Below are positions 12,901-28,800 of a stretch of DNA of 64,000 nt, one piece after another; the stretch's first letter is position 1; each line of letters opens with the position of its first letter. The translations under genes and the position numbers were made by a program. Origin of the DNA: Linyphia triangularis (lineage: Eukaryota > Arthropoda > Arachnida > Araneae > Linyphiidae); contig OZ021723.1 in NCBI GenBank assembly GCA_963978545.1, forward strand, positions 2,232,001-2,296,000, given 5' to 3'. The notes under the pieces were generated by a model, which worked only from the letters and a program-made list of their open reading frames with translations, did no database searches and had not been told where the DNA came from.

Positions 12901-15900
12901 CACCAGGCAGTTTAAGACACACAGAAGGGTTTTCAATATTCCCAATTCACCAGTTTTTTTTACTGACAAATCAGTTCAAATTAAGTAGGTTTGCTTTTTT
13001 AGTGAATGAAGTGGATGCTTTTTTTAGCAAAATGCTAAAGAACTTGTTAAGTACATGTTTTACTTAAAACATGTTAAGTTTTTTGCTAAAACTAACATTT
13101 AGCCAGAAAATGTGCAAAATCATTATTTTTATAATAAGAATATTAATCATCGACTTAAAAGAATTAGTTAGCTAAAGATGGCAAAGTACTTGCCTTGATG
13201 AAATTTGGTATAAAATAGCTTAATTATGAAAGAATCTTTTAGAATAAACATCCAGAGTTATGCAACTCCCAACCATTTTAGCATTTTGCTAAAAAGAAAA
13301 TTATGATTTTAGCTTTTTGTCGAAAGAAATTTTTTACTCCAGCTAAAACACTGCTCAGCAATGACTTATATACCACCTTCATCAAGTTTACTTCTATCAA
13401 TTTATTTTGCAAACAGGTGTATTCCAAATTCCATCTATGTCTATCCAACATACGACTTGTCTCTTATTTATATCTGTTGTAGTTATGTCATTTCAAGTTA
13501 TGTCATTTCAAAGTTATGGAGTCTTTTCTCAAAGACCCTGCATATTAAAGTGTCCACTGCTCAGGGTTGACATGGTTTAAACCAAATAGTTTATTCTCAA
13601 AAAAAAAAAAAAAAAAAAAAAAGAAAAGTATTTTTAAAGAGTAATTTAAAATTTTATTTTTAATTATAATTAGATTTTTTAAATTATTTGATGCTGTAAA
13701 CAAATTCTATTTTTAACTGAACAACTCAACTATTCTTGCTATTTTTTAAGAAAATAATTCACTAAATGAAAAATTATACGAATACTATGATAGAATAAGT
13801 TCTAATAAATTTTAAAAAAATCTTGTAACTAAAGACTATTGAAGTATCGACAATAAGTTTTTATATTAAAGTAATAGATATACTAACGTTTAATAAAAAA
13901 TTCAAAATTATTCACTAAATTTAAATTATAGGTTGCATTTTAAATTAGTTTCTAAAATAAAAGTTTTGTGTTTTAACAACTTATTTCTAAACATTGAAAA
14001 TAAAATTTTGAACAACTTATCACCATTACTGATGAATATAAGAGCAATACTCCATGTATTATGTAGAAAACAATTACTATTGTATTATGTAGTAAACAAT
14101 TACTATTGTATTATGTAGTAAACAATTACTATTGTATTATGTAGTAAACAATTACTATTGTATTATATTAAATACATTGAATTTAAAAAACAGTATATCT
14201 TAAATAAAATATTAAAATTTAATGCGATTTGAATGTCCACATAAGTAGCAACAATTGTTTATTTACTTAGTTTAAATTATTTTCAGAAGGAATTTTAATT
14301 GTTATTTGAACATTAATTATTCTAGTTAAAGTCAAATCTTATTTATAAATATGTATGTACATGTAATTAGAAAGTAATTGGAAAAAAAACAAAACAGTTC
14401 ACACCAAAAAAAATCTGGTAAAAAAACCCCACCCTTTTCCAATCCTGGTCTAAACGTACCTTCATATGCCTCAATCACAGCAAACGTAGTGAGATGTGAC
14501 GACCAGCACCTCATGACACTACCATCTACTCCATAAGTGACCACACCTTCCACTGACCAGTCATTGAGCTTGTCATCCCAGAATGCACACTTGTACATAA
14601 CTCCTCTCTCTTGGGCATCACTAGTGTTGCCTGCGTGAGTCACTGCAAGTCGGACACCATTTGGCACATCTGACACACTTAGAGGCAAACCTGGAAATGC
14701 AAAAAGAGAACAATAAAGTATTTCATTTTGTCTCATTTGCTCTGTATAAATAACTTATTCTTAAAGTTAATAATGGAAATTGCATATTCACAAGAATTAT
14801 ACGATTTAGTTGTGGAATGCTTCATACATTCAGGGCTACCAGTGGCACCAAGCTTTGAAAATAGTTGCTTAAGTAGTCTTGGAAGTAAAAACTACATCTC
14901 GAGGCTTCAAAAACAATTGATTGTTAGATAATTACCATCAAAGTAATTAAATAATTTTAAATCCACATTTTTAGTGCAGATTTTAGTTTCTGCATGCTGA
15001 GTCAAAACAGTTTAACCTGTCTTTTCATAGTTGAAAGTCTTGTTACACACACAACAATCAACTTCTACTCTGAAGCTTTGCTTACCCTTAGTGATTTTGA
15101 ATATATAATACTAGAAAAGTTCAAGCTCTTGATTGGTGGAAGTAACATGTGACATTCCTTCCATTTCTTGATTTTTAGTATCTACAAATGACACAAAATA
15201 AATCAAGGAAATAAAAGATTTCATCTAGTAACGGACCGGTTCTAATTTCTTAAAAAATAGTAATCCGAGTCCAAAAATGACCAGAAGTTTTGCTTAAAAA
15301 ATTTGTTTTTGATCCTTTTTTTTAATCAAAATGGTAGACATACTTGTCTGGCCGCTAAAAAAGTCACTAAAAAAGTACTCTTTTAGTCAGCACTAGAAGC
15401 CCTGCACATTGTATAGTGCATTGCTATTATACCCCATTAATTTAAATTTTTAATAGATTAATAAAATTAAACATATAAAATAAACATTTTAGACTGAAAC
15501 CATACAAGACACCATACATGTCAACTGAGCCTAATATTAATATTTTAATTTATTAAAAACTTTTTTATATTAGAGTCCAATATACAATTTTTGTATGCTT
15601 CAATTCAGATAATATCAGAAAAGATAAAAGAAATAACAAGTAATATCAAGCATTATAATGCCCACCAAGCACAGTACTTTTTCAAGAATAAAGTTATTTA
15701 GGTATTCTTTAACATTAGTTCAAATTTCCATAAATTATTAAATGTAGCATAATTTTGGAATTTTATTGCACTAATTATTGCAATTATCTTGTAATAATGA
15801 AATAAATAAGGTAAAATATTATCACTTAATATTGTCAAGCTGTGTTATAATTACCATCTTCTGGCTTTCTCAGGGTAATTTCCATTACAGGAGAAGTTTT

Positions 15901-16116
15901 TTGCTTATTAGAACAATAAGGAGTCATTTCTGGATAAATTGTAATGGCAACAACAACACCTTCACATTTACTGGATTTCTTTTTGCATTTGTGCATACGG
16001 ATTCTGTAAAATGTAACTAATGAACATTAATATTGCAATTATGATGAAATAATGTTTTGTTTCAAAACAAGTTCATCTTAAAATTATCTTCCAAATTGTA
16101 ATGTTACTAACACTTC

Positions 16117-16147
<31 letters not shown>

Positions 16148-16812
16148 GGGGGGGGGGGGGGATGGTAACAATAATTATGCAGAAAAAGGTTAAACATAGA
16201 AAAAATCAATCTTGGAGCACTAAATAATTATTAAAAATACATAATTAGTAATATACAACAATGTATTTCTATTTAAGAAGCACAAATGGATTGAAGATAT
16301 TGTTCAATTTTTAATTTACTACTCCTCACTTGGTACATCATGATTAATTTTTTGTGAATGTCATACCAAGATTCAGAATATTTCAAAATATTCTTATGAT
16401 ACAATAACGTTTGAATTTCAACAACTATAATCATTTGAAGCAACCAGAAAGTGCTAAAAGTATGGGTAGACGCGGGGTGATAAGTTCCCTCACTTTTTAA
16501 TAAAATACCCATGTGTCCCTCCACTTTTAAAAGCACTCAATCCTTCTAAAAACTAATTAAGAAAAATAACATCCACCTGTTAATGTAGTGACACTGAGAA
16601 AAAGTGATTTATCAAGTGTATAAAAAAAACCACAAAAAAAAAAAAAAACGTTTTATGGTATATATCACACTATTATAAAAATGTATTATACTACTTTGTA
16701 TATATATGTAAGTATTTTTAATTAACAAATACTGTTATGCTTGGTCAACTTTTAACTTTGGAGGAACTTTCTTTAAAGTTAAAATTTCTATTCTAGTTTC
16801 ATATAAAAACAA

Positions 16813-16843
<31 letters not shown>

Positions 16844-19800
16844 CATTCTTGAGTACTCTATTAATTTAATTTTATGAAAGTATGCACATTTAGAAGCACT
16901 ATTTAAATCTAAATAAACAGTTATGTATATAATGTTGAATTATTACTTCCCTTAATCTCTTACTTCCAAGTAAAAAAAAAAAAACTATATCACAGAATAT
17001 TCATTAAAATAACAATAAATTTTGGACCCTTGTTCAATGTTAGTTTTAGGAAGTATAAATTATTTCCTTTCTTGTTAATATTTTTGTTATAAGATAGGAA
17101 ATTATAAAATGTAAAGTTGGGAGATGGGGGAAAGGGGGGTTGAATTTGTCACCAACTTTTGGGTATCCCCCCACTTCTACCACTGCAACCAGATATTTCA
17201 AAAGTGTCAATTTCAAAAACTTTGTTTTTGCAATACAAGTTATTATGAAAGAATAGGATTGAAGCTGCACTACAAATGTCTGACACATAAATGATAACAA
17301 GTAAAAAAATACTTAACCTATAATGGATTTTGTATAAAATAATGTTTAATTATTCTGCAAACATTCATGCTTTACGTTGAACAAAAAACATAAGTAAAAA
17401 TAATTTCATTTGGCAAATAAAAGAATTAAATGTTCTTATTTTGAACTTTTGTTCTGTAAATGTCTCAACTTAGTATTGTAAGATAAAAAGTGAACGTCTG
17501 CAATGGAAATAAGGTTAAAACACACAGACAATATGTGCTTTGCAAAGCAGACTTAACTTCTGATATAAAATAAAGTTATTTGGTTTTTATTTCTAACACA
17601 TTGACTGCCACAGAATTTTTCATTCCGCGATATTAAGCGAGACACGTTACTTCTGTCCAATCTGCCAAGAGAAGCCAGCACTTAGTGTTGAAGATTGTTT
17701 TAAAAATTATCACAAAACATAAACATTTATTTCCTTGTATAAACTTTTTATTTTTGAATAAACTTTGTATAATTGTATTTTCTGTTCATTAAAGCCAAAC
17801 CTAAGTTTTTATTCTCTTTCCTGAGACCATCTATTCATATTTACGCTACAAGTTTCCTCGTTGCTGTACAAATATGGGAAGTAATGAAGGGACGAGATAA
17901 CTTGTAGTAGGCGTTTTGGGCAAGTAAACAACCTACGAGATATATTGTAGTTGGAAATCAACTTGTTTAAGACCAAATAACTTTTGTTTTATATTAGGAG
18001 TTAATTGTCAAACGCACATAGTATCCTTGATATTTTAACCTTATTTATAGTTTTAGAAGTCCAGTACTACTAATAATAATTTTATCTATGCAATTTTCAC
18101 AGTATGATAAATTACTTCTGAGGTACAGATTTAGAAATCTTATCAAAGATAAGTAATTTATATTATTTAAAGTACAAAAAAAAAAAAAACCATTTGGGCA
18201 AGAAATATATTTAGTGGTAAGATTAATTTTAATGTTTTCAATTTAAGGTGAAAAGTACATTATTTTGAGAATTAGTAATGGAATTGATATATCAAAGACA
18301 CAAATTAAACAAATAGAAATCATCCGATAATACCTGTCCCTAACTGCATCTTCAAACCTCACAGACCCTTCTTTAAGACCTTTGTTTGACATGGTCTTCA
18401 GATAAATAGGGGTTCCATCGAGCAGTTGTCTGAACACCAACGTAGAGGGGTAACCAGGATACTTGGATGAAAGGAGCACTTTACTCCCAAGTGCCATACT
18501 GGAACTCAGCTTTTCGACAAAGTACTCGAGCAATTTTTTCACTTTGTAGTTGACATTGGAACCCGAATTGCAGCCCTGGAGAGCTTCGGCAGCATTCGAA
18601 TGGCCCTGAGCTAAAACGGCAGATGGTAATTTTACCTGAAAAGACATTGGGTAATGATTAGTTGAAGCAAAAAAAAAAAATTGTAATTATCTTGAATCAA
18701 AATATCTTATTGCCAGCCATCCCATTAAGAGGTATTGTCTATCTGTCTCTGCCTCATAGACCTAATGCTGTGTTGCTTAAAAATGGGAATTTTTATACCA
18801 GGTATAGAAACAGTCATAGAAGATCAGAAACAACATTGAAAAGGTAAATAAGCTAGTGTATTTTTATTACTTTTATTGTTTTTAAAGAGTAGCTTATAAA
18901 AACTTGATAAGTTATTTTCTATTAAAACATTTTTTTTTGTGAATTTTTATTACTGTCCCTAACAAAGACCTGTAACAAAATTTGAATGGAAAATAAGCTG
19001 GTGTTTTTTTTATTACTTTTTATTGTTTTTAAATAAACTAGCTTATAAAAGCCTGATAAAAAGGCCTTTAGTTATTTTCTATTCAAAATTTTGTAATGAT
19101 TTTTTATTACTGTTATAAATGGTGATACTTCGACTGATATTTTAACTAAAAAACTAAGTATTAGGTAAATGAGGCAGAGACCAACCAATGAACCCTCCAA
19201 CATTAGCCACTAGTAATGAAGTTACTAAGAAAAGGAAATGCATTCACAACAAATTATAATCTGAGTTATTGTCTATTTTGATATGATAATATAAAAGGAT
19301 ATCAATGAAAAAACTGAACCATTATGAAATCTTGTAAGTAGCGATTAACCAAGAAGCCAGTGTGGAAAAAGAATGTACTACTTTTCTTAAATATAACTCT
19401 CTACTTTGCTAATGGATGACAAAAATAAAGGGAGTTTACTTTAAAAATAAACACTCTGCATCATCAATTTCAGATTCATAACATAAACAATAAATAAATG
19501 GCTCAAATCATACACCAGTGAATAATGGTAGATTTCAAAAACTAAACTAGCTTTGAAAATTAAACAAGAAAATAAAAATTATAGGTGAGAATAGAACTTA
19601 TATTAACCACAGCCTTTAATGTTTAATGAATTTTTAATAAAATTTTAGTTTGAACACCCAAAACTATTTCTCAAACAATGTTTTAAAGTAATTTCGAATA
19701 ATAATCTCTTTATTACTTTTGATATAAAATACAAAATTACTTATTAGTAATTTGGTAAAGTTTTTATTACTTATAGAAATGATTATTCATAAACTTGAAG

Positions 19801-22800
19801 AGCTCATTTTCTTTTGTAACATCTATTATTGGTAGGTAAAGAGTCACAACAAAAATTAGTTTTTTTCATTATTTTTTGATCACATGCAGACATATTTTAA
19901 ACTTAAAAAGCAATACAGATGTAGTATGAAGATTTCTTTGAGAAACTTACATTATGAGCAAAAGCCAATTTTGTTGACCTCTTAATAATGTCCAAAGCTT
20001 TTGATTTAATGTTGCTATCATCTCTTCTGAGCAGAGGCAACATGGCACTGTAAATCAGAGAGAGTTGACCACAATTAATATAACGATTGAGGCTGGCATT
20101 TGCAGCAGCCTCCAACATGTGAGTCACTTCCTTTTGAGACAGCTGTGAGTTTGGATCTGATGCTGTGGTGAGAAACATGGAAATAGCTGGAAGGAGGTCA
20201 CCTTTAAACAGAAAACACAATTTTTAAATGCACACATTACAAATAAAATAAGGATTCATAAATTAAAATTGTGAGTAAATTACCTGTGTTTATAGGTAAC
20301 TTTCAAATTAAATGTAAGAATCAAAGATGTTATAAAAATAGATCATAAGATTTGAAATGAAAGAAATAAAATAAACTAGCCTTGAATTGATAAAAAAAAT
20401 TCTTGTGGTTTGTATCCATTATATGACTTATCAAACATTAAAACAAAGGCTTTTAAAAATGTATTCTTCTAAAGTGAAAATTAATTTAATGCATTACAAT
20501 CTGAATAACTAAAATTTGTTACATTAACAATAGAGTATAAGGAATATCTGGAAGACTGCATCATTTCACAAGATATTAATATTTGAATAAAAGAAATATG
20601 AAAAATAGGATCTAAATTAATAAAGATACAAATGGTAGTCGTCTATTCATTATGTGATTTAATAAACATTTAAACAAATGCTTTCAAAAATGTATTTCTA
20701 GCATAAAGTTTATTTATTCTGTTACAACATAAATAACTATAAACATGTATGTAACTTTTTAAAATACTATATTAACACCAGAGAATATAGTTAATCTAAG
20801 TGTCTGCAAAGTTTCATTACTATAGATTAAGCTTTATCTACTGTCGAAACTATTTGTTTACAAATTTTTAACATTACAATTATGTTTTCTGCAACTAAGT
20901 ACTTAAGATGTTAAATATGTAATTATTTAATAAAAACATTTATTTATTTCCAACAATTTTCAATAAAAAGATATGAAACAGTTGTAATATTTAACTTACG
21001 ACTTTCTACAGCAAGTACAGCTCTATTTATAAGTTTTTCCCTTTCCACGTCTCTGTTTTCACTTAAGCTTACTTTTACAAGAGGTCCGTGAAAAAGTGTA
21101 CACAGAGTATACTTATCACAAGCCTAAGACAATTATAAAAAATATTAAAGAGGATGCACAGGTATGAAAAACTAACAAAGCATATTGAGAAATTTAAAAT
21201 GACTTAATGAAAAATGAAAGGAGAAACTCATTAAAAAAAGAAACATCATAAATTTGAATTTACAATACAATTAAAAATTGCACACAAATATTGAGTTATG
21301 AAAGTGTGAGCAATTCATTACGATTTTTGTTTATTTTTATCACATTTAACAATGCTTTACTTATTTTAAAATTCAGTACATAGGTAAACTGTAGCATATC
21401 TGTTAAAGTTAGGAAGACACTGTAACTAGCTGCTTATGAATATTTAGAAAAAGAAATGAATTATTTTTCAGAATTAAACTTATCTTGAATTCTCACACAT
21501 TCATAAATGAATAAGATAATTGACAAACTTTGGGAAATTAAGAAAAACAGATCCAGAAAATTGAGGAAAATACAAATGAAAGTTTATCATTTTGTAGAAA
21601 AGGAATGTGTAAATGCTTTTTTGTTTTTAATTAACAGGGAAGGACATTGTTTTACGCAGAAAATGATAGAATATCCTCATAGTTTCTCTCATGAGTGACA
21701 AGATACCATAAGTTCAATTTCCTGAAAAATCCAACTAAAGTTATTTCACCATCAATCTTTTATACATATTTTGCAAATGCAGCATAAAACTAATGGTTTA
21801 GATCATACTTTTATTCTCTAGAATTGAAAATTTATATTCGTTAGATGATTATTTACATTTAATAAATTATGATTATTTGTATTCTTTAGGTTATGATTAA
21901 TTACATTCTTTAGGTTATGGGATAATATGGAATGTTATTGATTTTTAACAATTTTAATTATGTTTTAAACATTAATATTCCTGTAGGATTATTAAACACA
22001 AAATACTATATGAAATATATTATAAATTAGTTCCTGGTGGATTTTGAAATTTAGCCCCAGAATGCATTTTTTTTTTGGCAAAATTAAGTTAACCCAAGAA
22101 AAGTCTATGGAAACATGCACATTTAAGGTATTACAGTTACACAAAATATTATTTACCTGAAGCGATATTTGAGTACCATTGCTTGTTTGTTGAGATGGCC
22201 CCGTTATGGTAAATATAGTTGAAGTGTGTGGTGGAGTTAAAGGAAAGACAGATTCTGCAGAATGGAGGTATAATTGATAGGAGACGGGTTGTCTGTTTGT
22301 TGGTATTGAACATCCCTTAACTTCAACATTTATCTTCAAAAAAAAAAATATCAAAATTTCTATCAATGTAGCATTATATAATCAGACTCAAGCAATAGCT
22401 CTCAAGCAAAAGAAGCTGAATTTCATAAAAGCAATGAAAAGCAGCAAAAAATTTCAAATTTCAGAAGTCGAACAACTTTAAGTTATACTATTCTGACAAA
22501 CAGTGATCTTAATTAAACCATGTTTCCTAATGTTTCAAGCTATATTCAAAGTATTGGAATTTCGGTCAAAAAAGCTGAAATCTGTGTTTCTGCTGAACAG
22601 TACCATGTTTGTATAATGCATGAGAAATGATATGAAGAGATATAATTAACTACATACAATTATATTCTAATGAAAGTGCAGTCACTTCTTGTTGATCAAG
22701 AATTGTGCTATTATTTAAAAACATTTTGCAATAAATTGCTGCATTAAACTATTGCCCCCACCAGCCTTAGTTTTAAACAATACAAAACATGTAATACATA

Positions 22801-25800
22801 TATATTTTTATTATTTAAAGTAGTTATATTCATATATTGTTAAATGTGAGTACATTTTTAAAAATCAGATTATTTTATATTCTTACCATCTCGTATTCAA
22901 CATATGGCTGTAGTTCTAATTTGCACAAAGTAATGCCAGGGACAGCATGGATGCTTAGGTTAGCAGTTCCACAAGCTCCTTTCGAGTCACAAGCACTTAA
23001 GCCGATCAAGTATATTCCATGGCCAACAAGAAAACCTGAAGCAATTTGCATAATTCATATGCATCAAATGAAAGATAATCTTGAGAAAAATAGATTTATT
23101 GCAAATAATGTAACAACAAATATTGTTCCTCAATGACTTCTTTACCAATCAATGCTATCCGATTAAATTTTGCGTGAATACACTTTGAAATACCAAAAGT
23201 ATGAATATAGGAGGCTAGACGTGGATGATTCAAGATTTGTTAGGAATTATTTTATTGCTGTCATTGTAGACAATGACAAAAAATAACACAATGTATATCA
23301 TTATTACTAAGCATAACATTTAAATGAAATATTTTTTCAGGAGCATTATTTAAAAGCATTACTAAATAATTTTTTGAATAGAACACAGGTTTTAAATTAA
23401 AAAGTATAAAAAAGTTGTATAAACATCTTTAAAAATTAACTCAACACATTTAGTATAGATACGTATAAAATTTGTTTCAGACCTTCTTCAAGAGAAAGAA
23501 TAGTCATCCCATTTCTTGTAGTAAAGGTATAAGCTGAAGAAAATCCTAAAAAAAATTAAAAATTCTTTAATTAAAGTTCATATTTATTTCACTCATTTTT
23601 TGTATAAGGTAGAAACATTTTATATAAGAAAAAAAATGGGATCCTTCTCAAGACCAAGACTAAAAACATACATATTTTTTTTTTAATGCTAATAGCTCTG
23701 TTAAAAAAATATATAAATAAAAGAAGAATAAGCAGTTGTATACATCTCTTAGGCAATCTTTCATTTAATTAGTGTCAAGTTAATAGGGCCCTTGACTAGA
23801 AGAAAAATGTTTTTATCAATGAGCAAGTCAAATTCAGTATTTATTAAACTTTTGAACAAAGATTGTTTTGACAAAAAAGCAAACAAGCTCCAGTGGAGTC
23901 ATGGTAAAAAGAATGAAAATAAATAGGTCGTGCTATGAGTCCACCTTTGTGGTAGCAAAAGAAAGTCCCAACAAAACAGCAGAATTTTAGATAGTAGACT
24001 TTTAAAAGAAGAATGCAATTTCCAATGGATTCTACCAGCATAACACTGCCTATTAATTCTCTGAAGAATGAAGAGTGTGAAGATTTTTCAACCATTGAAC
24101 CCGAAACAGAAAAACTGCTTCTTTTTTTTTTAACTTTATAGATACATCATTCAGCTTATAAAGTGCTCAAAAACTTTTATCAATTCTATAAAAAAAATAT
24201 TTTAAAACATGTGAGCAGGTGGCAAAATTTCAGAAGTCACAAAAAATTTATTAAAACCATTGCTACTTATGTTACATCAATGTTTTCTATTTACAGAAAC
24301 TGTAAGTAGTAGCCAATTAAGTTACTAAAACATTGACATGTTTGCTTAAGTAAAACAACTTAGGGATTTTTTATGACACTACAAATTTCAAAATTGCTAG
24401 TGTAATTCTTTTTTTAAAAAGTGACAAAAATTTTTGCAATGTGGGCACAAATTTAATCAATTTCATTACAAGTAGAATTGATCAACTGGATACCAATTAA
24501 TTGTGTAGGAGAAATAAATATAAAATAGTACCTTTTATATCCCACTTTACAGATTTTAACGGTGAATTCCCTGGAGTTATAGTGGCATGAACTGCAACAG
24601 GTAAACCTGCTGGTATATTGTATGCTGAAGTAGTTGGATGACGCTGTATAGAATCTGTACCATCAGCAAGAACAGATGCTATGAAAACCTGCAATACATT
24701 TTCATAAACACCAATTCAAGTCTTTTGGAAATTACATAGCAAATGCAACATACATATTTTATAAAGAAAAAAAAAAAAAATTGTGTTTGGTTTTGTAGAC
24801 TAATAAAAGATATTGAATATACAATTAGTGTTTTAAAGTATATGTTTCATTAAAAAAAAAAAAAAAAAGGTAATTGCATCCCAAAGTAAAGTAAAGGACA
24901 ATCTATATATGTATAATTCTATTACACAACACTAAAATGGAGCTGTATTTATAGGTGCAGAATAACAACACTCACAAGTTTATTATGTTTACAACATTTA
25001 GACCCAAGAGAACATGTTTAGTTTATAAAAACTAATTTGTAATGCTGCTTCAATATATGAAAAAATCAAATTTTCATTTGAGTTAATTTACAATGAAAAT
25101 TTGAATGCGACAAAGCTATCTCTGTTTATTTTGGATTGATTTATGTTGAAAATACAAGTCTGAAATAACTGAAAATTGTCCATTAACATAATAAAATGGA
25201 CTGCACATTGGATAACTTCATTTGCAGCCAAAAAGCAAAGGGGAAAAAAAAAAAAGAATCAAAGATACTTTATAAACAGGTTCAAGTAGTAACCAAAATA
25301 GCCAGGCGTCTAAAATGCAAATACACTAAACATTTTTGCCATAACTTGACGAATGCAAAAAAGATAGAGAAAAGTAATGTTAATGTTTTATATTAAAGTC
25401 TTTAGAGAGTAATAAATGATATAAACTTCTTTTTTACATTAAGACAAACATAATTTCTAATATTAAGTGCTTATAGTGAATCTGAAACAATAAAATATAA
25501 ATAAAAAAATATATTTTTCTAATAAAATATTCCTAAAAAGGGGCTTTTTCATTAAAGGGGATAGCATTTGATGGTTAAAAATTAAGTCTATTTTTAAATA
25601 AAATTCTTTTATAGTGGCTTTTGATTGAGTGAGGCAAGTTTGTTTGGTTCTTAAAGTAAACCCAACAGAATTGTTTAGCAATCTTCTGTTGTTGACGAGC
25701 ATAAATCCTTTATATGCATTGCTAACTTTTATGTGCAATTGTAATTTATTTAAGGGGACTTAGTATCCCTTGTTTTCCAAAAAAATAATAAAAATATCAG

Positions 25801-28800
25801 TTTTCTATTTTTTAAGTGTTTATAATCTTTAAAACCTTCTCTTTACTCTGGCAAGTTTTTGAGCTGATGTGAAAGCTGCAATTACAGAAAAAGAATATTT
25901 TTATGGAGAACTTAGCATTGCTGCTATAGCTTCTTTGATGTTTCAAAACGCATTTTTCTTAGCTCTTGATTTTTGAAATTCCCACCTTACTGAAAATGCT
26001 TCAGCAAATATCAATAAAATGACTTGAAATTTTTTATGTCATTATTAATATCTATTTGACAAAAATAGACATGGATTTTTGAATAAAATAATTTATTTTT
26101 TTTTGCAAATTTAAATGTTGAAAAATACTCATTGTTTCTGCTTTTTCTGCTTATAGATACAGTAATTATTGTTTTTCTTGAAAACAATTTTACTTATTCT
26201 AAATCCGATGCCTAAAAAGTTAGAGTATACTAGGAACATTTTTTAGAAAAAATCAGGAAAAATGAAAAAGATAGAATTTGAAATTTGATGAATTTTTTAA
26301 AAATTTAGAGCACTATGTGAACTTTTTTTAAACAAAATTTAGTTTTTACTAAGTAATACTTCTAAATATGTAAAAGTTATAACTTCAAAGCTTAAATAAA
26401 AAAAGTTTGAAGGGTACCAAGTCCCCTTAAGCCATTTAAGCTCAGATTGACCTTTCACAGTGTTTGATCCCTACAAAGAAAACCATAGATTCCGTGATAT
26501 TGACTAAAATTTGTTCGTCCGAAACTAGATAGAAAACTAGATAGATAGTCATTAACAACATATCTATCTGCCAAGTTTCAGCTCGAATAGAACTCTGAAG
26601 ATTTGCCCATCACATACAAAATCAAAGTTAACGTAAAAAAAAAAAATACATGCATAGGATACAATGAAAAATAATACAGAAAAATTAAATATATATATAT
26701 TTATATATAATAAAATACTAGAAGCATATGCTGTATGATAAATAGAAAAAGAATATGCATTTCTTTGAGTGGATGAAAGTCTTTTTAGTTCACCTGTGGT
26801 ATATCTCTATCTTCAACAACAACAACAGTAGATGCTGTTTGGCTAGATTGGTAACGATTATTAGCATTGAATACTTGTAACTCAAATGTCAGAATTTTTC
26901 CAGCTTTCAAATGTGAACATGGAATAGTTAATTTGGGTCTATTTTGCATTTGTCTAGTAATGAGCAAAGATTCAGTTGAGTTTTCTTTAAAGTTGTAGCA
27001 TACTGGTCCATCCTATAACACAGAAAAGTATACATTCTCTTTCAAATAAATACATTAAATTTTTTCAGAGAGTAAATCATTCAAAACAGTAAATATTTCA
27101 TAAATGAACACACACTATTTGCTTTTGTATGGAATAATAATATTAAACTCTATATAATAGTATTAAATAAGAGGATTAATAGGAGTTTGAAGAGCTTTAC
27201 AAAGTATATAATGCAAAACACACAACTTTCCAAGAGAATTTATGCTCTCTGTATTAGAAATAAATGAAATTATTCAACAATTTATAAATTCAGGATAGCA
27301 TAAAATACAATTTAAATGACTTTGAAATATTATTAGTTAATGATAAGAACATCTAAAATAGAAAGACATAAAAACATAAGGTTATAATTAAATGAGTAGT
27401 TGCATAACATACATACAAATTATCATTAATAAATACAGTCAAACTCCGTTAACGCAAAATCGCTTAACATGAAATCCTGTCTAATGTGAAGTAAAAGTTG
27501 TCCATACTTATAACCTAGTATTAATTTATTCGTTTAACATGAAATTCCGCTAACACGAACAATTTCAGCAGCCCATCGACTTCGCGTTAAGGGGGTTTGA
27601 CTGAACTATCATTCTTATATTTTTTTTAATCTTACGTCAGACGCATTTGATCTGATAAGTACGTGTGATTATAACCCCATCACTAGTTGCATGTCAAATA
27701 TATGAAAGATTTTTGCAGAAACTTTTGCACTTTTTCTTTTTCGACACCCTTTCTGATGATGTTTATCACATGGACGTTGCATAAATGAACTTAATTAAGT
27801 GCTTATTGAGTTTTTTAATTTGGCCCATCAAGCACATAACATGTTAAATCTGAGGTCAACCTTTTCAGTCTGACAAAAGGTTAAATTTCAGACATTTGGT
27901 GGATATACATTTAATTAACATAAATACATTATAAGCTTACACATGAGTTTACACATACATTACACATGAGAAATCCCATCCCCCTTTCTCTTTATAATAA
28001 TATGCATAAGAAGTTAAGTCAGAATAAGTGGATACATTTAAATGTTGACAATGCTTGCAATCATACAATAAAAAACACAGTGAAGACTGCAGCATTAGTT
28101 TTACAAATAATAAAAATATTTGGCACCTATTTAAAATGTCATGCTGACAATTCCAAAACAACATTGGTCTAGTAAACAATAAAAAATGGCACTCAATAAA
28201 AATTTACCTCATCATGGCATCTCCACTGATAGACCAATCGATACCCTTTGTTTAACATTTCACTTTCCAAGACTAAAAGCCCATCTTTATTTCCAACGAC
28301 TCTCTTTGAAGCACCTATTTAAAATAAGATAATTTAAAACTTAAATGAGACATTAACTTAAAAAAATATTCGAAAGATTACATAATTAATGGCTTTCAAT
28401 ATCCCTCCTACTTACCTCTGATTCCTGCCTTTAGCTTAAGAGGTTCAACTCTTAACTGTACTTGCGAGTTGGTGATGTTGATCATATTTCCAAAATATGC
28501 ATTGGCATAGAAAGTTACAAGGGAATTTTCTGAAGAAAAGAGTAAAAATAACAATATTGTAATATCCTATATTGAAAGTTCTCTTAGCTAGATTTTTATT
28601 TTGTGATTCTATAGTTATATATTCTCTTCTCATTAAAACAACTATATTGCAAAATCTGTTTAGGACATGAAATAGGTTGTTGAGTGTACAAAACAAACCA
28701 ACAATTACTTACAGTGTTTAAGCTGGGGTATAAGATTTCTTTAACAAAAAAGCTACAGTAGTTTTCTTTTTAGCAAAATGCTAAAAGGATTACATGTTGC

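Noticed and set aside
16118..16160. A-run directly followed by a G-run, suggesting a retroposed tail
   Set aside because: No retrocopy body precedes it on either strand; simple-sequence DNA is the easier reading.
22837..23136. 99-codon plus-strand frame
   Set aside because: Shadow of receptor exon 20 on the other strand.
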